A DNA stretch of 64,000 nucleotides from Bacteroidales bacterium (GTDB taxonomy: Bacteria > Bacteroidota > Bacteroidia > Bacteroidales > P3): assembly GCA_017934545.1 (NCBI GenBank), contig JAGBJI010000008.1, positions 186,001 to 250,000 of the forward strand, given 5' to 3'. The position numbers and the translations under genes were made by a program. The notes under the pieces are model-generated. The model was not told the origin of the DNA, made no database searches, and saw nothing but the letters and a program-made list of their open reading frames with translations. Positions 37,516-46,591 of this stretch are shown here, piece after piece (position 1 is the first letter of the stretch; each line of letters opens with the position of its first letter).

Positions 37516-38124
37516 ATGACTGACGTTTATCCTTTTGAAAAAATACTCTGCACTGTTGCCCGTTGGCTTTTCAATCCTTTTATATTGCCTGCTTATATCT
37601 TTATTGCTGCGGTATGGACAAATCCGTTCTGCAAACTGTATTTTCTTTTGTACCCAAAACTGTTTTTCATTATACTTGTAATGGATATATTGGCCGTTTC
37701 GCTTATACCTTTAATATATATACAATACTCCAAGCGGCAAAAAATAGATTTGAACGAGCGGGAAATATTGATATTGTACCTTATCATCAATCTGATAAAC
37801 ATATTGCTGTTCAACAAAATCTTTTCTTCCGCCGTTTTTATCCCGTTGAAAACCTCGCTAATCATCACTGCGTTGACTGCAGCAACGGCAATAGCGGTAA
37901 GTTTTGTTACAGATATCAACCTGCATTGCACAACCGTCGGACTTATACTTATGATTGCTTTTAAAATGTTTACAAACAGTTTTGTCGCAATCAGCATTGC
38001 TTTGTTGTTGACGGGCATTGTGTTTTCGCTTTATCTTGTCAACGGCAAAACAAATATAAAACAAGAAGCAGCGGGATTGGTTACGGGTTTTTGTTCCGTT
38101 GAATTATACAGTCTGTTTGTATGA
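37516..38124 (+). CDS. Multi-pass membrane protein of unknown function
   Basis: 202 residues with about six hydrophobic helices. The gene order after rpoN and the layout recall PAP2-like membrane proteins of Bacteroidetes, but no PAP2 active-site motif (KxxxxxxRP or GH) is seen, so activity is doubtful. It starts 5 nt after rpoN and overlaps the M23 gene by 4 nt (ATGA). Confidence 0.65.
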   Translation: MTDVYPFEKILCTVARWLFNPFILPAYIFIAAVWTNPFCKLYFLLYPKLFFIILVMDILAVSLIPLIYIQYSKRQKIDLNEREILILYLIINLINILLFNKIFSSAVFIPLKTSLIITALTAATAIAVSFVTDINLHCTTVGLILMIAFKMFTNSFVAISIALLLTGIVFSLYLVNGKTNIKQEAAGLVTGFCSVELYSLFV

Positions 38125-39224
38125 AAACATATTCATTGAGAGTAATCACGTTTTTTTTAATTGCGTTTGTGCTTTGCCATAATGCCGCAGGGCAACCTGC
38201 ACAACAGGAAAGCAAAAGTAAAAACCGCAGGATTGCCGACTCATTGTACTATGTCCATACGGTGAAAAAACAACAGGACAGTATAAAACAACAAGCCGTC
38301 AACGATATAAAGATAACCGTTGACACTAAAAACCGCACAAATACACCTGCAACACAAAACAAAACCGTTCCGAGTGCTACTTTGTACCAAAATTCTTGGT
38401 TCAGCGAAAGGGTGAAATCGCAGACGGTGTCTTTGAAAGATATTCCCGACCAAGTAACATTGCGGTTGCTCGGCAGCAAAGGCGACGGAGATTTTTGTTT
38501 TCCTTACAAAGGCAAAAAAACTTCGGGTTACGGTTGGCGTTGGGGCAGACCTCACACGGGTATAGATATAGCTTTGAATACAGGCGATAAGATTTACGCA
38601 GCCTTTGACGGCGTGGTACGGGTGGCACGTTTCAACGGAGGTTACGGCAACATGGTTTTGATAAGACATTACAACAATTTGGAAACCCTTTACGGCCATA
38701 TGTCCGAAATCAAAGTCAAACCCGGGCAAACTGTAAAGGCGGGTGACGTTATCGGTTTGGGAGGCTCTACCGGCAATTCCACGGGTCCGCATCTGCATTT
38801 TGAGTGCCGTCTGTTGTATGCTTGCTTTGACCCCGAGTGGATTGTGGACATGAACACCTATACTCTGAAAACAAAATTGGTAAGAATAGACAGGTCTTAT
38901 TTTGGCATACCTGCATCGCAAGCGGCTTCTGATAAAAAGAACAGCGTATCAAAACTGGTTAAAGTGGATAAATGTCTTGCTGGTACGAATTATATTCCGA
39001 CGCATGAACTGAACAAGATGATTGCGGCAAAAGAACAGGAAAAATCAAGACCTGCGAAAATAAACAACAACGACAAGAAAACATGGCGTTATTATAAGAT
39101 TCAGGACGGTGACAGTGTGGAATCTATAAGCAAACGTTTCAACATAAGCAAAGAAGATTTGATTGCAATAAACAATTTAAAAGAAAACCCGATAAAAACA
39201 GGGCAAAGAATAAGAGTCAGATAA
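38121..39224 (+). CDS. M23-family murein endopeptidase with C-terminal LysM
   Basis: 367 residues with a signal peptide ending NAAGQ. The M23 domain spans about 115-245: GRPHTGIDIA carries the first His/Asp pair and GPHLHFECR the HxH motif, so all zinc ligands are present. A LysM domain occupies the last 45 residues (YYKIQDGDSVESISKRFNIS and onward), for peptidoglycan binding. It probably cleaves peptide crosslinks for cell-wall remodelling. Confidence 0.9.
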   Translation: MKTYSLRVITFFLIAFVLCHNAAGQPAQQESKSKNRRIADSLYYVHTVKKQQDSIKQQAVNDIKITVDTKNRTNTPATQNKTVPSATLYQNSWFSERVKSQTVSLKDIPDQVTLRLLGSKGDGDFCFPYKGKKTSGYGWRWGRPHTGIDIALNTGDKIYAAFDGVVRVARFNGGYGNMVLIRHYNNLETLYGHMSEIKVKPGQTVKAGDVIGLGGSTGNSTGPHLHFECRLLYACFDPEWIVDMNTYTLKTKLVRIDRSYFGIPASQAASDKKNSVSKLVKVDKCLAGTNYIPTHELNKMIAAKEQEKSRPAKINNNDKKTWRYYKIQDGDSVESISKRFNISKEDLIAINNLKENPIKTGQRIRVR

Positions 39225-39248
39225 TAAAAAACAATAAACATATAAACT

Positions 39249-39725
39249 ATGGCAAGTGAATTAAAAAATCTTTCATCATACAATAAAGATGAAATTCCTT
39301 CGGGTGAAAAGTTCAGTTTCGGTATTGTAGTGTCGGATTGGAATGACGAGATAACGTACAAATTGTTGGAAGGGGCAGTAAACACACTGATAGAGAACGG
39401 AACGGACGAAAAAGACATTCTTATAGAACATGTACCGGGTGCATACGAATTGCCATACGGAGCAAAAGCATTGTATAACAGAAAGAAATTTGACGCAATA
39501 ATATGTTTGGGTTGTATAATTCAAGGACAGACGCGTCATTTTGACTTTATAGCGGACGCAGTTGCCAACGGAATAATGAAAGTTTCGTTGGATGAAGACA
39601 TACCTGTTATATTCGGCGTTTTGACAACCAACAATATAGAGCAGGCAAAGGAACGCAGCGGAGGCAGATTGGGCAACAAAGGCGTGGAAGCCGCCGTCAC
39701 CGCTCTGAAAATGGCCGACATGTAA
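39249..39725 (+). CDS. ribH: 6,7-dimethyl-8-ribityllumazine synthase
   Basis: 158 residues. FGIVVSDWNDEITYKLLEGA, VPGAYELPYGAKAL, CLGCIIQGQTRHFDFI and FGVLTTNNIEQAKER are all family motifs, including the catalytic His in TRHFD. It is the penultimate step of riboflavin synthesis. It marks the left border of an AT-rich cassette. Confidence 0.95.
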   Translation: MASELKNLSSYNKDEIPSGEKFSFGIVVSDWNDEITYKLLEGAVNTLIENGTDEKDILIEHVPGAYELPYGAKALYNRKKFDAIICLGCIIQGQTRHFDFIADAVANGIMKVSLDEDIPVIFGVLTTNNIEQAKERSGGRLGNKGVEAAVTALKMADM

Positions 39726-39797
39726 GACGGAAGTGTTAAATAAAATTAAAAACACTATGACTAAAAACTTCTGTAAAAAGAAAAATATTAGGTATAT

Positions 39798-40610
39798 ATG
39801 GCAAGTAAAAAGAAAGAAGTTTTAGAAGAATTGTACAAACTATGCTCTGCTAAAAACAATTTTGTATTTCATAATGATGATGTCAAAAAAATTTCATCAT
39901 CAGTAGGATTCGGCAATCCGTTTGATGTAACTAAACTGGATAATAAAGACAAATTACCTGATAGTTTTATTAAAAATGATATAGCCGTTATTCATTTAGG
40001 AAACGGGCAACATAAGTTTGTAAACGGCATAAATAAAATATATCATACTTTTGAACCTATAAAAGATTGTATTGACTGGAATTATCACAAAAGTTTACTT
40101 AATCAATACAACTCAAGTGAAAGTAATATTTTATCTGTTGCCAATAATCAAAGAATTCTTCATCACTTTTTATTCAATGAAGACAGGGAATTTTTAAATG
40201 AAGAAATAATAAACAGACCTAAAACCTATTTTCCGCACAGAACCAAAACTTCTTTCAGTTATAATTTCGGACAAGATAATGAAATACATCTGCACAATAT
40301 TCAGATAGAAATAGATTTAACCATAGAATACAAAGGAATTGTCGGAGTTTTTGAATGTAAGAACGGAACGCCTGACAGTTTTTCCGTTTATCAACTGTAC
40401 CATCCTTTCTTATATTATTATAATGCTAATTTTGATAATTCAGTCAACGGCAATATAAAAGGTATTTACGGTGTATATGTTGTGAGAAACAAAGACGGAA
40501 AAGCAAACGATATTTTGTCTTTGTGGCAATATACATTTGAACAACCGTTAGATATAACCTCAATAAAATTGGTGAAATCCTGTCAGTATAGATTGATAAA
40601 AGCGAATTAA
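39798..40610 (+). CDS. Probable type II restriction endonuclease
   Basis: 270 residues. A PD-(D/E)xK-like nuclease core is visible: D173 in IEIDLTIEY and E186-C-K188 in VFECKNG, with 12 residues between D173 and E186. It sits 4 nt before a DNA methyltransferase gene. The coding sequence is visibly more AT-rich than ribH and fmt, pointing to acquisition. The recognition site is unknown. It could instead be a nuclease of another kind, but the pairing favours restriction. Confidence 0.65.
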   Translation: MASKKKEVLEELYKLCSAKNNFVFHNDDVKKISSSVGFGNPFDVTKLDNKDKLPDSFIKNDIAVIHLGNGQHKFVNGINKIYHTFEPIKDCIDWNYHKSLLNQYNSSESNILSVANNQRILHHFLFNEDREFLNEEIINRPKTYFPHRTKTSFSYNFGQDNEIHLHNIQIEIDLTIEYKGIVGVFECKNGTPDSFSVYQLYHPFLYYYNANFDNSVNGNIKGIYGVYVVRNKDGKANDILSLWQYTFEQPLDITSIKLVKSCQYRLIKAN

Positions 40611-40614
40611 TATC

Positions 40615-41451
40615 ATGTTGGAAGAATTTAGGAATAAAGTTTTTAATGAGGATGTATTGAAAGTTTTGCGTAGAATTCCCGACAATTCATTGGATATGGT
40701 ATACGGTGACCCCGATTATAATGTCGGAATAAATTACAACGGAACAAAATATACACAAAAGTGGAATGATTATATTGATTGGTACATTGAATTAACTAAA
40801 GAATGTTTGAGAGTTTTAAAACCTACGGGCAATTTATTTATGATGAATTATCCGAAGCAAAATTCTTATCTCCGTGTTAAGTATTTAGACGATAATGCTT
40901 ACGAAGTAAAAGACTATGTTTGGGTATATAATACGAATGTCGGACATTCGCCTAAACGGTTTACCACTGCCCATAGAAGCATTCTGCATGCAACAAAAAC
41001 AAAAAATAATAATTTTTACAAAGACAATGTTGCCGTACCGTATCAAAACCCGACTGATAAAAGAATTAAAAGTTTGATTGCTGCCGGCAATGCAGGAAGA
41101 ATGCCGTACGATTGGTTTTATTTTGATTTAGTTAAAAATGTAAGCAAGGACAAGACTGTGCATGCTTGCCAAATTCCTGTAAAGTTAGTGGAAATGCTTA
41201 TCAAATCCTGTACACAGGAAAATGATGATGTGTTTATTCTTTTCGGCGGAAGCGGAAGTGAACTGTTTGCCTGTCAAAATTTGAAGCGAAATTTTATAAG
41301 TTGTGAATTGCATGCTGAATATTATAAAATGATATTGGATAGATTGCAACATAACGGCGATATAGATCTAAAATACAGATTGAATTTTATTCAACAGAAA
41401 ATGAAAAAAGAATCTTCCGTTCCGCAATACAATGTTGCAACTTTATTTTAA
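40615..41451 (+). CDS. DNA methyltransferase, beta-type amino-MTase
   Basis: 278 residues. Catalytic motif IV is the variant D32-P-D-Y35 (usual DPPY). A target-recognition region spans about 90-180. The C-terminal SAM-binding motif X/I region is QIPVKLVEMLIKS followed by FGGSGSE (210-216). Order IV-TRD-I is that of beta-class N6-adenine/N4-cytosine enzymes. It would protect DNA from the endonuclease upstream. Its end overlaps a second MTase fragment by 20 nt in another frame. Confidence 0.85.
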   Translation: MLEEFRNKVFNEDVLKVLRRIPDNSLDMVYGDPDYNVGINYNGTKYTQKWNDYIDWYIELTKECLRVLKPTGNLFMMNYPKQNSYLRVKYLDDNAYEVKDYVWVYNTNVGHSPKRFTTAHRSILHATKTKNNNFYKDNVAVPYQNPTDKRIKSLIAAGNAGRMPYDWFYFDLVKNVSKDKTVHACQIPVKLVEMLIKSCTQENDDVFILFGGSGSELFACQNLKRNFISCELHAEYYKMILDRLQHNGDIDLKYRLNFIQQKMKKESSVPQYNVATLF

Positions 41452-41668
41452 TCTAAAAACACGTATCATTTTATCATCAACTAAAGAGAATGCTTGGGTA
41501 TTAGACCCGTTTTCAGGCAGTGCTACAACAGGGATAGCGGCAAATCTTTTAAACAGAAAATATTTAGGAACGGAACAGGAAAAATCATATTTGGAGTTAA
41601 GTGTTTTGAGATATAAACAAATACAAGACAAACAAATCAGACAAAGTTTTTTAGATAAAATATTTTAA
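41432..41668 (+). pseudogene. C-terminal fragment of a second DNA methyltransferase
   Basis: 78 residues. RIILSSTKENAWVLDPFSGSATTG is a perfect motif X/I (SAM-binding) end of a beta-class MTase; it is given here as RIILSSTKEN and AWVLDPFSGSATTG. It is followed by GIAANLLNRKYLGTEQEKSYL. There is no catalytic motif IV, and the sequence upstream in this frame is unrelated. The first MTase already has its own SAM motif, so this is a remnant of another enzyme. It may still be translated from ATG 41432. Confidence 0.75.
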
Positions 41669-41675
41669 TATCACT

Positions 41676-42638
41676 ATGAACGGGAAGGATTTACGGATAG
41701 TTTTTTTCGGAACGCCGGAGATTGCAGCCATAGAGTTGGAACATTTGGTTCAAAACGGTTACAATGTCGTCGGCGTTGTCACCAATGAAGACAAACCGCA
41801 GGGAAGAGGCAAGCATGTGGCTGCATGTGAAGTCAAGGTAACTGCAGATAGTTTGGGTTTAAAGGTATTGCAACCCCACAGCATGAAAGATGCGGAGTTT
41901 TTAAACACGCTTCAATCCCTTAATGCCGACATTCAAATAGTTGTAGCGTTCAGAATGTTGCCCAAAGAGGTGTATGCCATGCCGCCGATGGGTACTTTTA
42001 ATCTGCACACATCGCTTCTGCCCGAGTACAGAGGTGCTGCTCCGATAAACAGGGCGATAATCAACGGCGATAAACTGACGGGTATTACCACATTTTTGCT
42101 TAATGACAAGACGGATTGCGGGGAAATATTGTTGCAACGCAAAATAGAAATAACCGATGATATGAATGCGGGAATGCTTTACGATATAATGGCTGACAAA
42201 GGGCGGGAGTTGATAACCGATACACTGGAACTTATCGCCAAAGGCAACTTTACTACTGTACAACAAGATATGAATGCACAGTACCGTCCCGCTCCGAAGA
42301 TTTTTAAACAAGACACTTTCATCAATTGTGACGATAAGGCGGAAAACGTACGCAATTTTATACGCGGAATGTCGCCTTACCCTACGGCAAAGATTGCTTT
42401 TAAAGATTTGATGCAAGACAAAATATATGAATTTAAGGTTTTTGAATCAAGGATTTACGGTTCGGAAATAAAAAATTCAATAGGGGATTGTTGGATTGAG
42501 AATAAATCATCAATATTGTTGCAATGTGCCGACGGTATATTGGAATTAACTGATTTACAACTCAATGGAAAGAAGCGAATGCCTGCATCCGAGTTAATAA
42601 AGGGGTTGCGGACGGAAGGTATATTGAAGAAAATTTAA
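41676..42638 (+). CDS. fmt: Methionyl-tRNA formyltransferase
   Basis: 320 residues. GTFNLHTSLLPEYRGAAPINR (as GTFNLHTSLLP and EYRGAAPINR) is the formyl-transfer active site, and FFGTPEIAAIELE the N-terminal fold. A C-terminal OB-like domain completes it. It formylates initiator Met-tRNA. It begins 7 nt after the MTase remnant, marking the right border of the cassette. Confidence 0.95.
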   Translation: MNGKDLRIVFFGTPEIAAIELEHLVQNGYNVVGVVTNEDKPQGRGKHVAACEVKVTADSLGLKVLQPHSMKDAEFLNTLQSLNADIQIVVAFRMLPKEVYAMPPMGTFNLHTSLLPEYRGAAPINRAIINGDKLTGITTFLLNDKTDCGEILLQRKIEITDDMNAGMLYDIMADKGRELITDTLELIAKGNFTTVQQDMNAQYRPAPKIFKQDTFINCDDKAENVRNFIRGMSPYPTAKIAFKDLMQDKIYEFKVFESRIYGSEIKNSIGDCWIENKSSILLQCADGILELTDLQLNGKKRMPASELIKGLRTEGILKKI

Positions 42639-42666
42639 ATAAAAATGAATTTTTTTTGCTAAAAAC

Positions 42667-42698
42667 TTGTCTTACAATAAAAAAAATTTATAAATTTG
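42667..42698 (+). promoter_or_regulatory. Promoter for the HU gene
   Basis: TTG (42667-42669) and TAAATTTG (42691-42698) are separated by 21 bp, with an A-rich stretch between. The ATG follows at 42732. Confidence 0.6.
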
Positions 42699-42731
42699 CA
42701 ACCGTAAAAACATTTTAAACATTATAGCATT

Positions 42732-43016
42732 ATGACAAAGAAAGAATTTGCAGACATGATGTCTGAAAAATGCGGTCTTACTAAGACTGATTCAATGAAA
42801 GCTTACGATGCTTTCTTGGCAACGACACAAGATTATCTTGTAAAAGGTGAAAGAGTTACGTTCATGGGATTCGGTACATTCGCTATTCAGGACAAACCTG
42901 CAAGAACGGCAAGAAACCCTCGTACGGGAAAACAAATTAAAGTTGCTGCTAAAAGAGTTGTAAAATTCAAAGCAGGTAAAGATCTTAGCGAAACAGTTGC
43001 TAAAAAGAAAAAATAA
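42732..43016 (+). CDS. HU-family DNA-binding protein
   Basis: 94 residues. MTKKEFADMMSEKCGLTK, GFGTFAIQDKPARTARNPRTG (the DNA-binding arm, shown here as GFGTFAIQDKPAR and TARNPRTG) and a Lys-rich tail match HU/IHF. It bends and packages DNA as a dimer. It has its own promoter and terminator and is flanked downstream by a palindrome array. Confidence 0.95.
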   Translation: MTKKEFADMMSEKCGLTKTDSMKAYDAFLATTQDYLVKGERVTFMGFGTFAIQDKPARTARNPRTGKQIKVAAKRVVKFKAGKDLSETVAKKKK

Positions 43017-43041
43017 GAAAATCTTTACTTTACTTTAAAGT

Positions 43042-43078
43042 AACGGCTGTCCTCTTGGGGACGGCCGTTATTTGTTTT
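43042..43078 (+). terminator. Intrinsic terminator after the HU gene
   Basis: AACGGCTGTCC (43042-43052) pairs with GGACGGCCGTT (43059-43069) with one G-T pair and a 6-nt loop; ATTTGTTTT follows. Confidence 0.85.
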
Positions 43079-43107
43079 AATAAATTGTAAAGTCAAAAAA
43101 CAATTCC

Positions 43108-43190
43108 GCAAAACCGTTTTACAAACTCTGCAAAACCGTCTTGCAGGCATTGCAAAACCGTTTTGCAACCATTGCAAGACGGTTTTGCAG
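43108..43190. repeat. 22-bp phased palindrome array, CAAAACCGTTTTG type, 4 units
   Basis: Centres are at 43115, 43137, 43159 and 43181. Unit 3 is a perfect GCAAAACCGTTTTGC-type palindrome. Units 2 and 4 each differ by one base (CGTCTTG and AAGACGG). It fills most of the gap between the HU terminator and the bcd promoter. Confidence 0.9.
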
Positions 43191-43307
43191 AAAATTGATT
43201 CTAAAATAAATTCGAAGAAATAAGTTTTTACATCATTAGTTTGCGGTTTTGAATTGTTGGTTTCACACAAAGACTGCATTTTTTTAGTAAATATATAGGA
43301 TTTGCCA

Positions 43308-43337
43308 TTGCCCTGTGGAAAAAATTTCGTAATTTTG
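43308..43337 (+). promoter_or_regulatory. Promoter for the bcd-etfBA operon
   Basis: TTG (43308-43310) and TAATTTTG (43330-43337) are 19 bp apart. The leader to the ATG at 43404 is about 60 nt. Confidence 0.7.
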
Positions 43338-43403
43338 TGACTTAATTAGTGCATCTGATTTGATAAAGAATAGTAATAATTAAATAACTAATAATATAAA
43401 GTA

Positions 43404-44543
43404 ATGGATTTCAACTTAACAAAACAAGAAAATCTGTTTTTGCAAATGGTAAGGGAATTTGCAGAAAACGAAGTTAAGCCATTGGCTGCCGAGATTGACG
43501 AGCAGGAGAGATTTCCAATGGAAACCGTAGAAAAAATGCGGAAAATAGGATTGTTGGGCATTCCTATCCCTGAACAATACGGCGGACAGGGCGGAACAAC
43601 CCAGATGTATTCCATGGCAGTTGAAGAATTGAGCCGTGTATGTGCTACAACGGGCGTAGTTGTTTCTGCCCACACTTCTTTGTGTGCCGAACCTATCTTG
43701 ATGTTCGGTACGGAAGAACAGAAAATGAAATATTTACCGAAACTTGCAAGCGGAGAGTGGATAGGAGCTTTCGGTTTGACCGAACCCAATGCAGGTACTG
43801 ACGCAGCAATGCAGCAAACCACTGCCGTAGACGCAGGCGACAAATGGATATTGAACGGTAACAAGATATTTATCACCAATGCTTCTTATGCAAACGTATA
43901 CGTCGTTTTCGCAATGACCGACAAAAGTTTGGGAACCAAAGGTATAAGTGCTTTCATTGTAGAACGTGATTTCAAAGGATTCTCAATAGGAAAGAAAGAA
44001 AAGAAATTGGGTATAAGAGGTTCGGCAACATGCGAGCTTATATTTGAAAACTGCGAAGTGCCTAAAGAGAACTTGTTGGGCAAAGAAGGCAAAGGATTCA
44101 AAATAGCCATGATGACCTTGGACGGAGGCAGACTCGGAATTGCTTCGCAGGCGTTGGGTATAGCACAGGGTGCTATGGACGAAACGGTTAAATATGTAAA
44201 AGAGAGAAAACAATTCGGAAAAGCCATCGGTCAATTCCAAAACACGCAGTTCCAATTGGCTGACATGGAAACGAAAATCAATGCCGCAAGATTATTGGTA
44301 CGCAGTGCAGCGGCAAGAATAGACGCAGGATTGCCGCACAGCAAAGATGCATCCATGGCAAAACTGTTTGCAGCCGAAACGGCAATGGAGATGACAACCA
44401 AAGCCATACAATTCCACGGCGGATACGGCTATACAAGGGAGTATCCGGTTGAAAGAATGTTCCGCGATGCTAAAATCACCGAAATCTATGAGGGAACGTC
44501 GGAAGTTCAGCGTATGGTCATAGCAGCAAACTTATTAAAATAA
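43404..44543 (+). CDS. bcd: Acyl-CoA dehydrogenase, butyryl-CoA type
   Basis: 379 residues, the standard length. FGLTEPNAGTDAA contacts FAD and substrate. The catalytic Glu is in EIYEGTSEVQRM, the short-chain/butyryl-CoA position, and GGYGYTREYPVERMFRD precedes it. With EtfB and EtfA directly downstream it likely forms a Bcd-Etf complex that reduces crotonyl-CoA, possibly with electron bifurcation. The exact chain length is inferred. Confidence 0.9.
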   Translation: MDFNLTKQENLFLQMVREFAENEVKPLAAEIDEQERFPMETVEKMRKIGLLGIPIPEQYGGQGGTTQMYSMAVEELSRVCATTGVVVSAHTSLCAEPILMFGTEEQKMKYLPKLASGEWIGAFGLTEPNAGTDAAMQQTTAVDAGDKWILNGNKIFITNASYANVYVVFAMTDKSLGTKGISAFIVERDFKGFSIGKKEKKLGIRGSATCELIFENCEVPKENLLGKEGKGFKIAMMTLDGGRLGIASQALGIAQGAMDETVKYVKERKQFGKAIGQFQNTQFQLADMETKINAARLLVRSAAARIDAGLPHSKDASMAKLFAAETAMEMTTKAIQFHGGYGYTREYPVERMFRDAKITEIYEGTSEVQRMVIAANLLK

Positions 44544-44565
44544 CTTTGAAAAACAAATTTGAACA

Positions 44566-45348
44566 ATGAATATAGTAGTTTGTATAAAACAGGTTCCGGA
44601 TACTACGGAAGTAAAAATAGACCCTAAAACCGGTACATTGATAAGGGAAGGTGTTCCGAGTATAATGAATCCCGATGATAAAGGAGGTTTGGAGTTGGCA
44701 TTGCAGTTGAAAGATAAATTCAATGCCAAAGTAACCGTCATAACCATGGGATTGCCGCAAGCGGAAGCCATTTTAAGGGAATCGTTGGCTATGGGTGCAG
44801 ACCGTGCAATACTTTTGACCGACAGAAGATTGGGAGGTGCCGACACGTTGGCTACATCTTACGCTTTGGCAGGAGCATTGAAAGAATTAGGTTATGATTT
44901 GGTTATAACGGGACGTCAGGCCATTGACGGTGATACCGCACAGGTAGGACCTGAAATAGCCGAACATTTGGATATACCGCAGGTTACATACTTGGAAGAC
45001 TGTCAATTTGACGGCAACAAGACCCTTACAATCAAAAAACAGTTGGAAGACGGATACCAAACCGTACAGGTGGATATGCCGTGTTTGGTAAGTGTGTTGG
45101 CATCTTCTTACAAACCGAGATACATGTCGGTAAAAGGTATAGTTAATTGCTTTAAACAAGAGATAGAAACGTGGACGGTGGACGATATAAAGGTAGAAGA
45201 AGAGAAATTAGGTAAGAAAGGTTCGCCGACAAACGTTAAAAAATCGTTTGCAAAAGGACTTAAAGCAAAAGGAGAGGTGTTTGAAACAGAACCCGAAGAG
45301 GCTGTAAACATCATAATCAACAAATTGAAAGAAAAGCATATAATTTAA
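44566..45348 (+). CDS. etfB: Electron transfer flavoprotein beta subunit
   Basis: 260 residues. It begins MNIVVCIKQVPDT, then GLELALQLKD, GADTLATSYALAGAL and DGDTAQVGPEIAEHL, all EtfB. It forms the FAD-containing heterodimer with EtfA and exchanges electrons with Bcd. It lies 22 nt after bcd. Confidence 0.95.
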   Translation: MNIVVCIKQVPDTTEVKIDPKTGTLIREGVPSIMNPDDKGGLELALQLKDKFNAKVTVITMGLPQAEAILRESLAMGADRAILLTDRRLGGADTLATSYALAGALKELGYDLVITGRQAIDGDTAQVGPEIAEHLDIPQVTYLEDCQFDGNKTLTIKKQLEDGYQTVQVDMPCLVSVLASSYKPRYMSVKGIVNCFKQEIETWTVDDIKVEEEKLGKKGSPTNVKKSFAKGLKAKGEVFETEPEEAVNIIINKLKEKHII

Positions 45349-45366
45349 TTGACGGAGGAAACAACA

Positions 45367-46368
45367 ATGAATAAAGCAGATTATAAAGATATATTTGTAT
45401 TTGTTGAACAAAGGGAAGGCAAAATACAAAATGTAGGATTGGAATTGTTGGGCAAAGCCCGTGAATTGGCTGATGTATTAGGTCAGCAGGTATATGCTAT
45501 GTTCTTGGGTCACAACATAAAACCGCAGGCAGAGAGTTTGATAGCTTACGGTGCCGACAAAGTGCTTTTGGTTGAGGACGAAAGTTTGGCTGTTTACACT
45601 ACCGAGCCATACACCCAAGCCATAGCACAGATAATCAACACCAGAAAACCGTCAATAGTGCTTATAGGTTCAACGACAATAGGAAGGGATTTGGGTCCGA
45701 GAGTTTCGGCAAGAGTTACCACGGGTTTGACGGCAGACTGTACTAAATTGGAGATAAACGAAGAAGACAAGGAACTTTGGAGTACACGTCCTGCATTCGG
45801 CGGCAACCTTATGGCAACCATCGTTTGCCCTAACCACCGTCCTCAAATGAGTACCGTACGTCCGGGAGTAATGCAGAAAATGGCTGAAGATAAATCCCGC
45901 AAAGGCGAAGTTATAGAAGAAAAGATTTCGTTCAACAGGGACAAATTCAAAGTTAAAGTCTTGGAAACCGTAAAGAAAGAAGCCAAAGTTGACATCACCG
46001 AAGCCAAAGTTTTGGTGTCGGGCGGAAGAGGCGTTGCCAATAAAGAAGGCTTCAAAAAGTTGGAAGAATTGGCTGAAGTATTGAAAGGCGAAGTTTCGTC
46101 CTCAAGGGCAATGGTTGATGCCGGCGTTATAGACCACGAACGCCAAGTAGGACAAACAGGAAAAACCGTCCGCCCTGATTTGTATATGGCATGCGGTATA
46201 TCGGGTGCAATCCAGCACATTGCGGGTATGGAATCAAGTGAATTTATAGTTGCAATAAACAAAGACAAATTCGCTCCTATAATGCAGGTTGCAGACTTGG
46301 GTATTGTCGGAGATTTGCACAAAATAGTTCCTATGCTTACCGAAAGACTGAAAAGCGAAATAAAATAA
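45367..46368 (+). CDS. etfA: Electron transfer flavoprotein alpha subunit
   Basis: 333 residues from ATG 45367, chosen because GGAGG lies just upstream; a TTG at 45349 is the alternative. The C-terminal FAD-binding signature includes RAMVDAGVIDHERQVGQTGKTV (as RAMVDAGVIDHE and RQVGQTGKTV) and GISGAIQHIAGM. It is the last gene of the bcd operon. Confidence 0.95.
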   Translation: MNKADYKDIFVFVEQREGKIQNVGLELLGKARELADVLGQQVYAMFLGHNIKPQAESLIAYGADKVLLVEDESLAVYTTEPYTQAIAQIINTRKPSIVLIGSTTIGRDLGPRVSARVTTGLTADCTKLEINEEDKELWSTRPAFGGNLMATIVCPNHRPQMSTVRPGVMQKMAEDKSRKGEVIEEKISFNRDKFKVKVLETVKKEAKVDITEAKVLVSGGRGVANKEGFKKLEELAEVLKGEVSSSRAMVDAGVIDHERQVGQTGKTVRPDLYMACGISGAIQHIAGMESSEFIVAINKDKFAPIMQVADLGIVGDLHKIVPMLTERLKSEIK

Positions 46369-46415
46369 ATTAAAAACTGAATTCAAACAATCGGATGTTC
46401 ACTTTGCCGCCGCCC

Positions 46416-46495
46416 TTTCTGAAAAGAAAGTCAAAAAAATCAGATTTTTTGCCGTAAAAAAATAGGTTTTTTGCTTAAAAAAATCACATTTTTTT
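46416..46495. repeat. 22-bp phased palindrome array, A7-N5-T7 type, 4 units
   Basis: Centres are at 46420 (TTTCTGAAA), 46442 (A7-TCAGA-T6), 46464 (A7-TAGG-T6) and 46486 (A7-TCACA-T7), exactly 22 bp apart. It lies between etfA and the transketolase N-half. No clear promoter box was seen in the rest of 46369-46591. Confidence 0.9.
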
Positions 46496-46591
46496 GAAAT
46501 TAAAACCGCAAGGGGCGGAAATTAAATCAGACGGGGCAGTAGCGTAACAAACAAAGGCATTGAACGTCCGATTGTTAAAAATGATAAATTA

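Noticed and set aside
37516-38124. PAP2 phosphatase
   Set aside because: Membrane topology is compatible, but the PAP2 catalytic motifs are not present.
43025-43279. Minus-strand frame of 84 codons over the CAAAACCGTTTTG array
   Set aside because: Covers the HU terminator and the repeat units; composition follows the repeats, not a protein.
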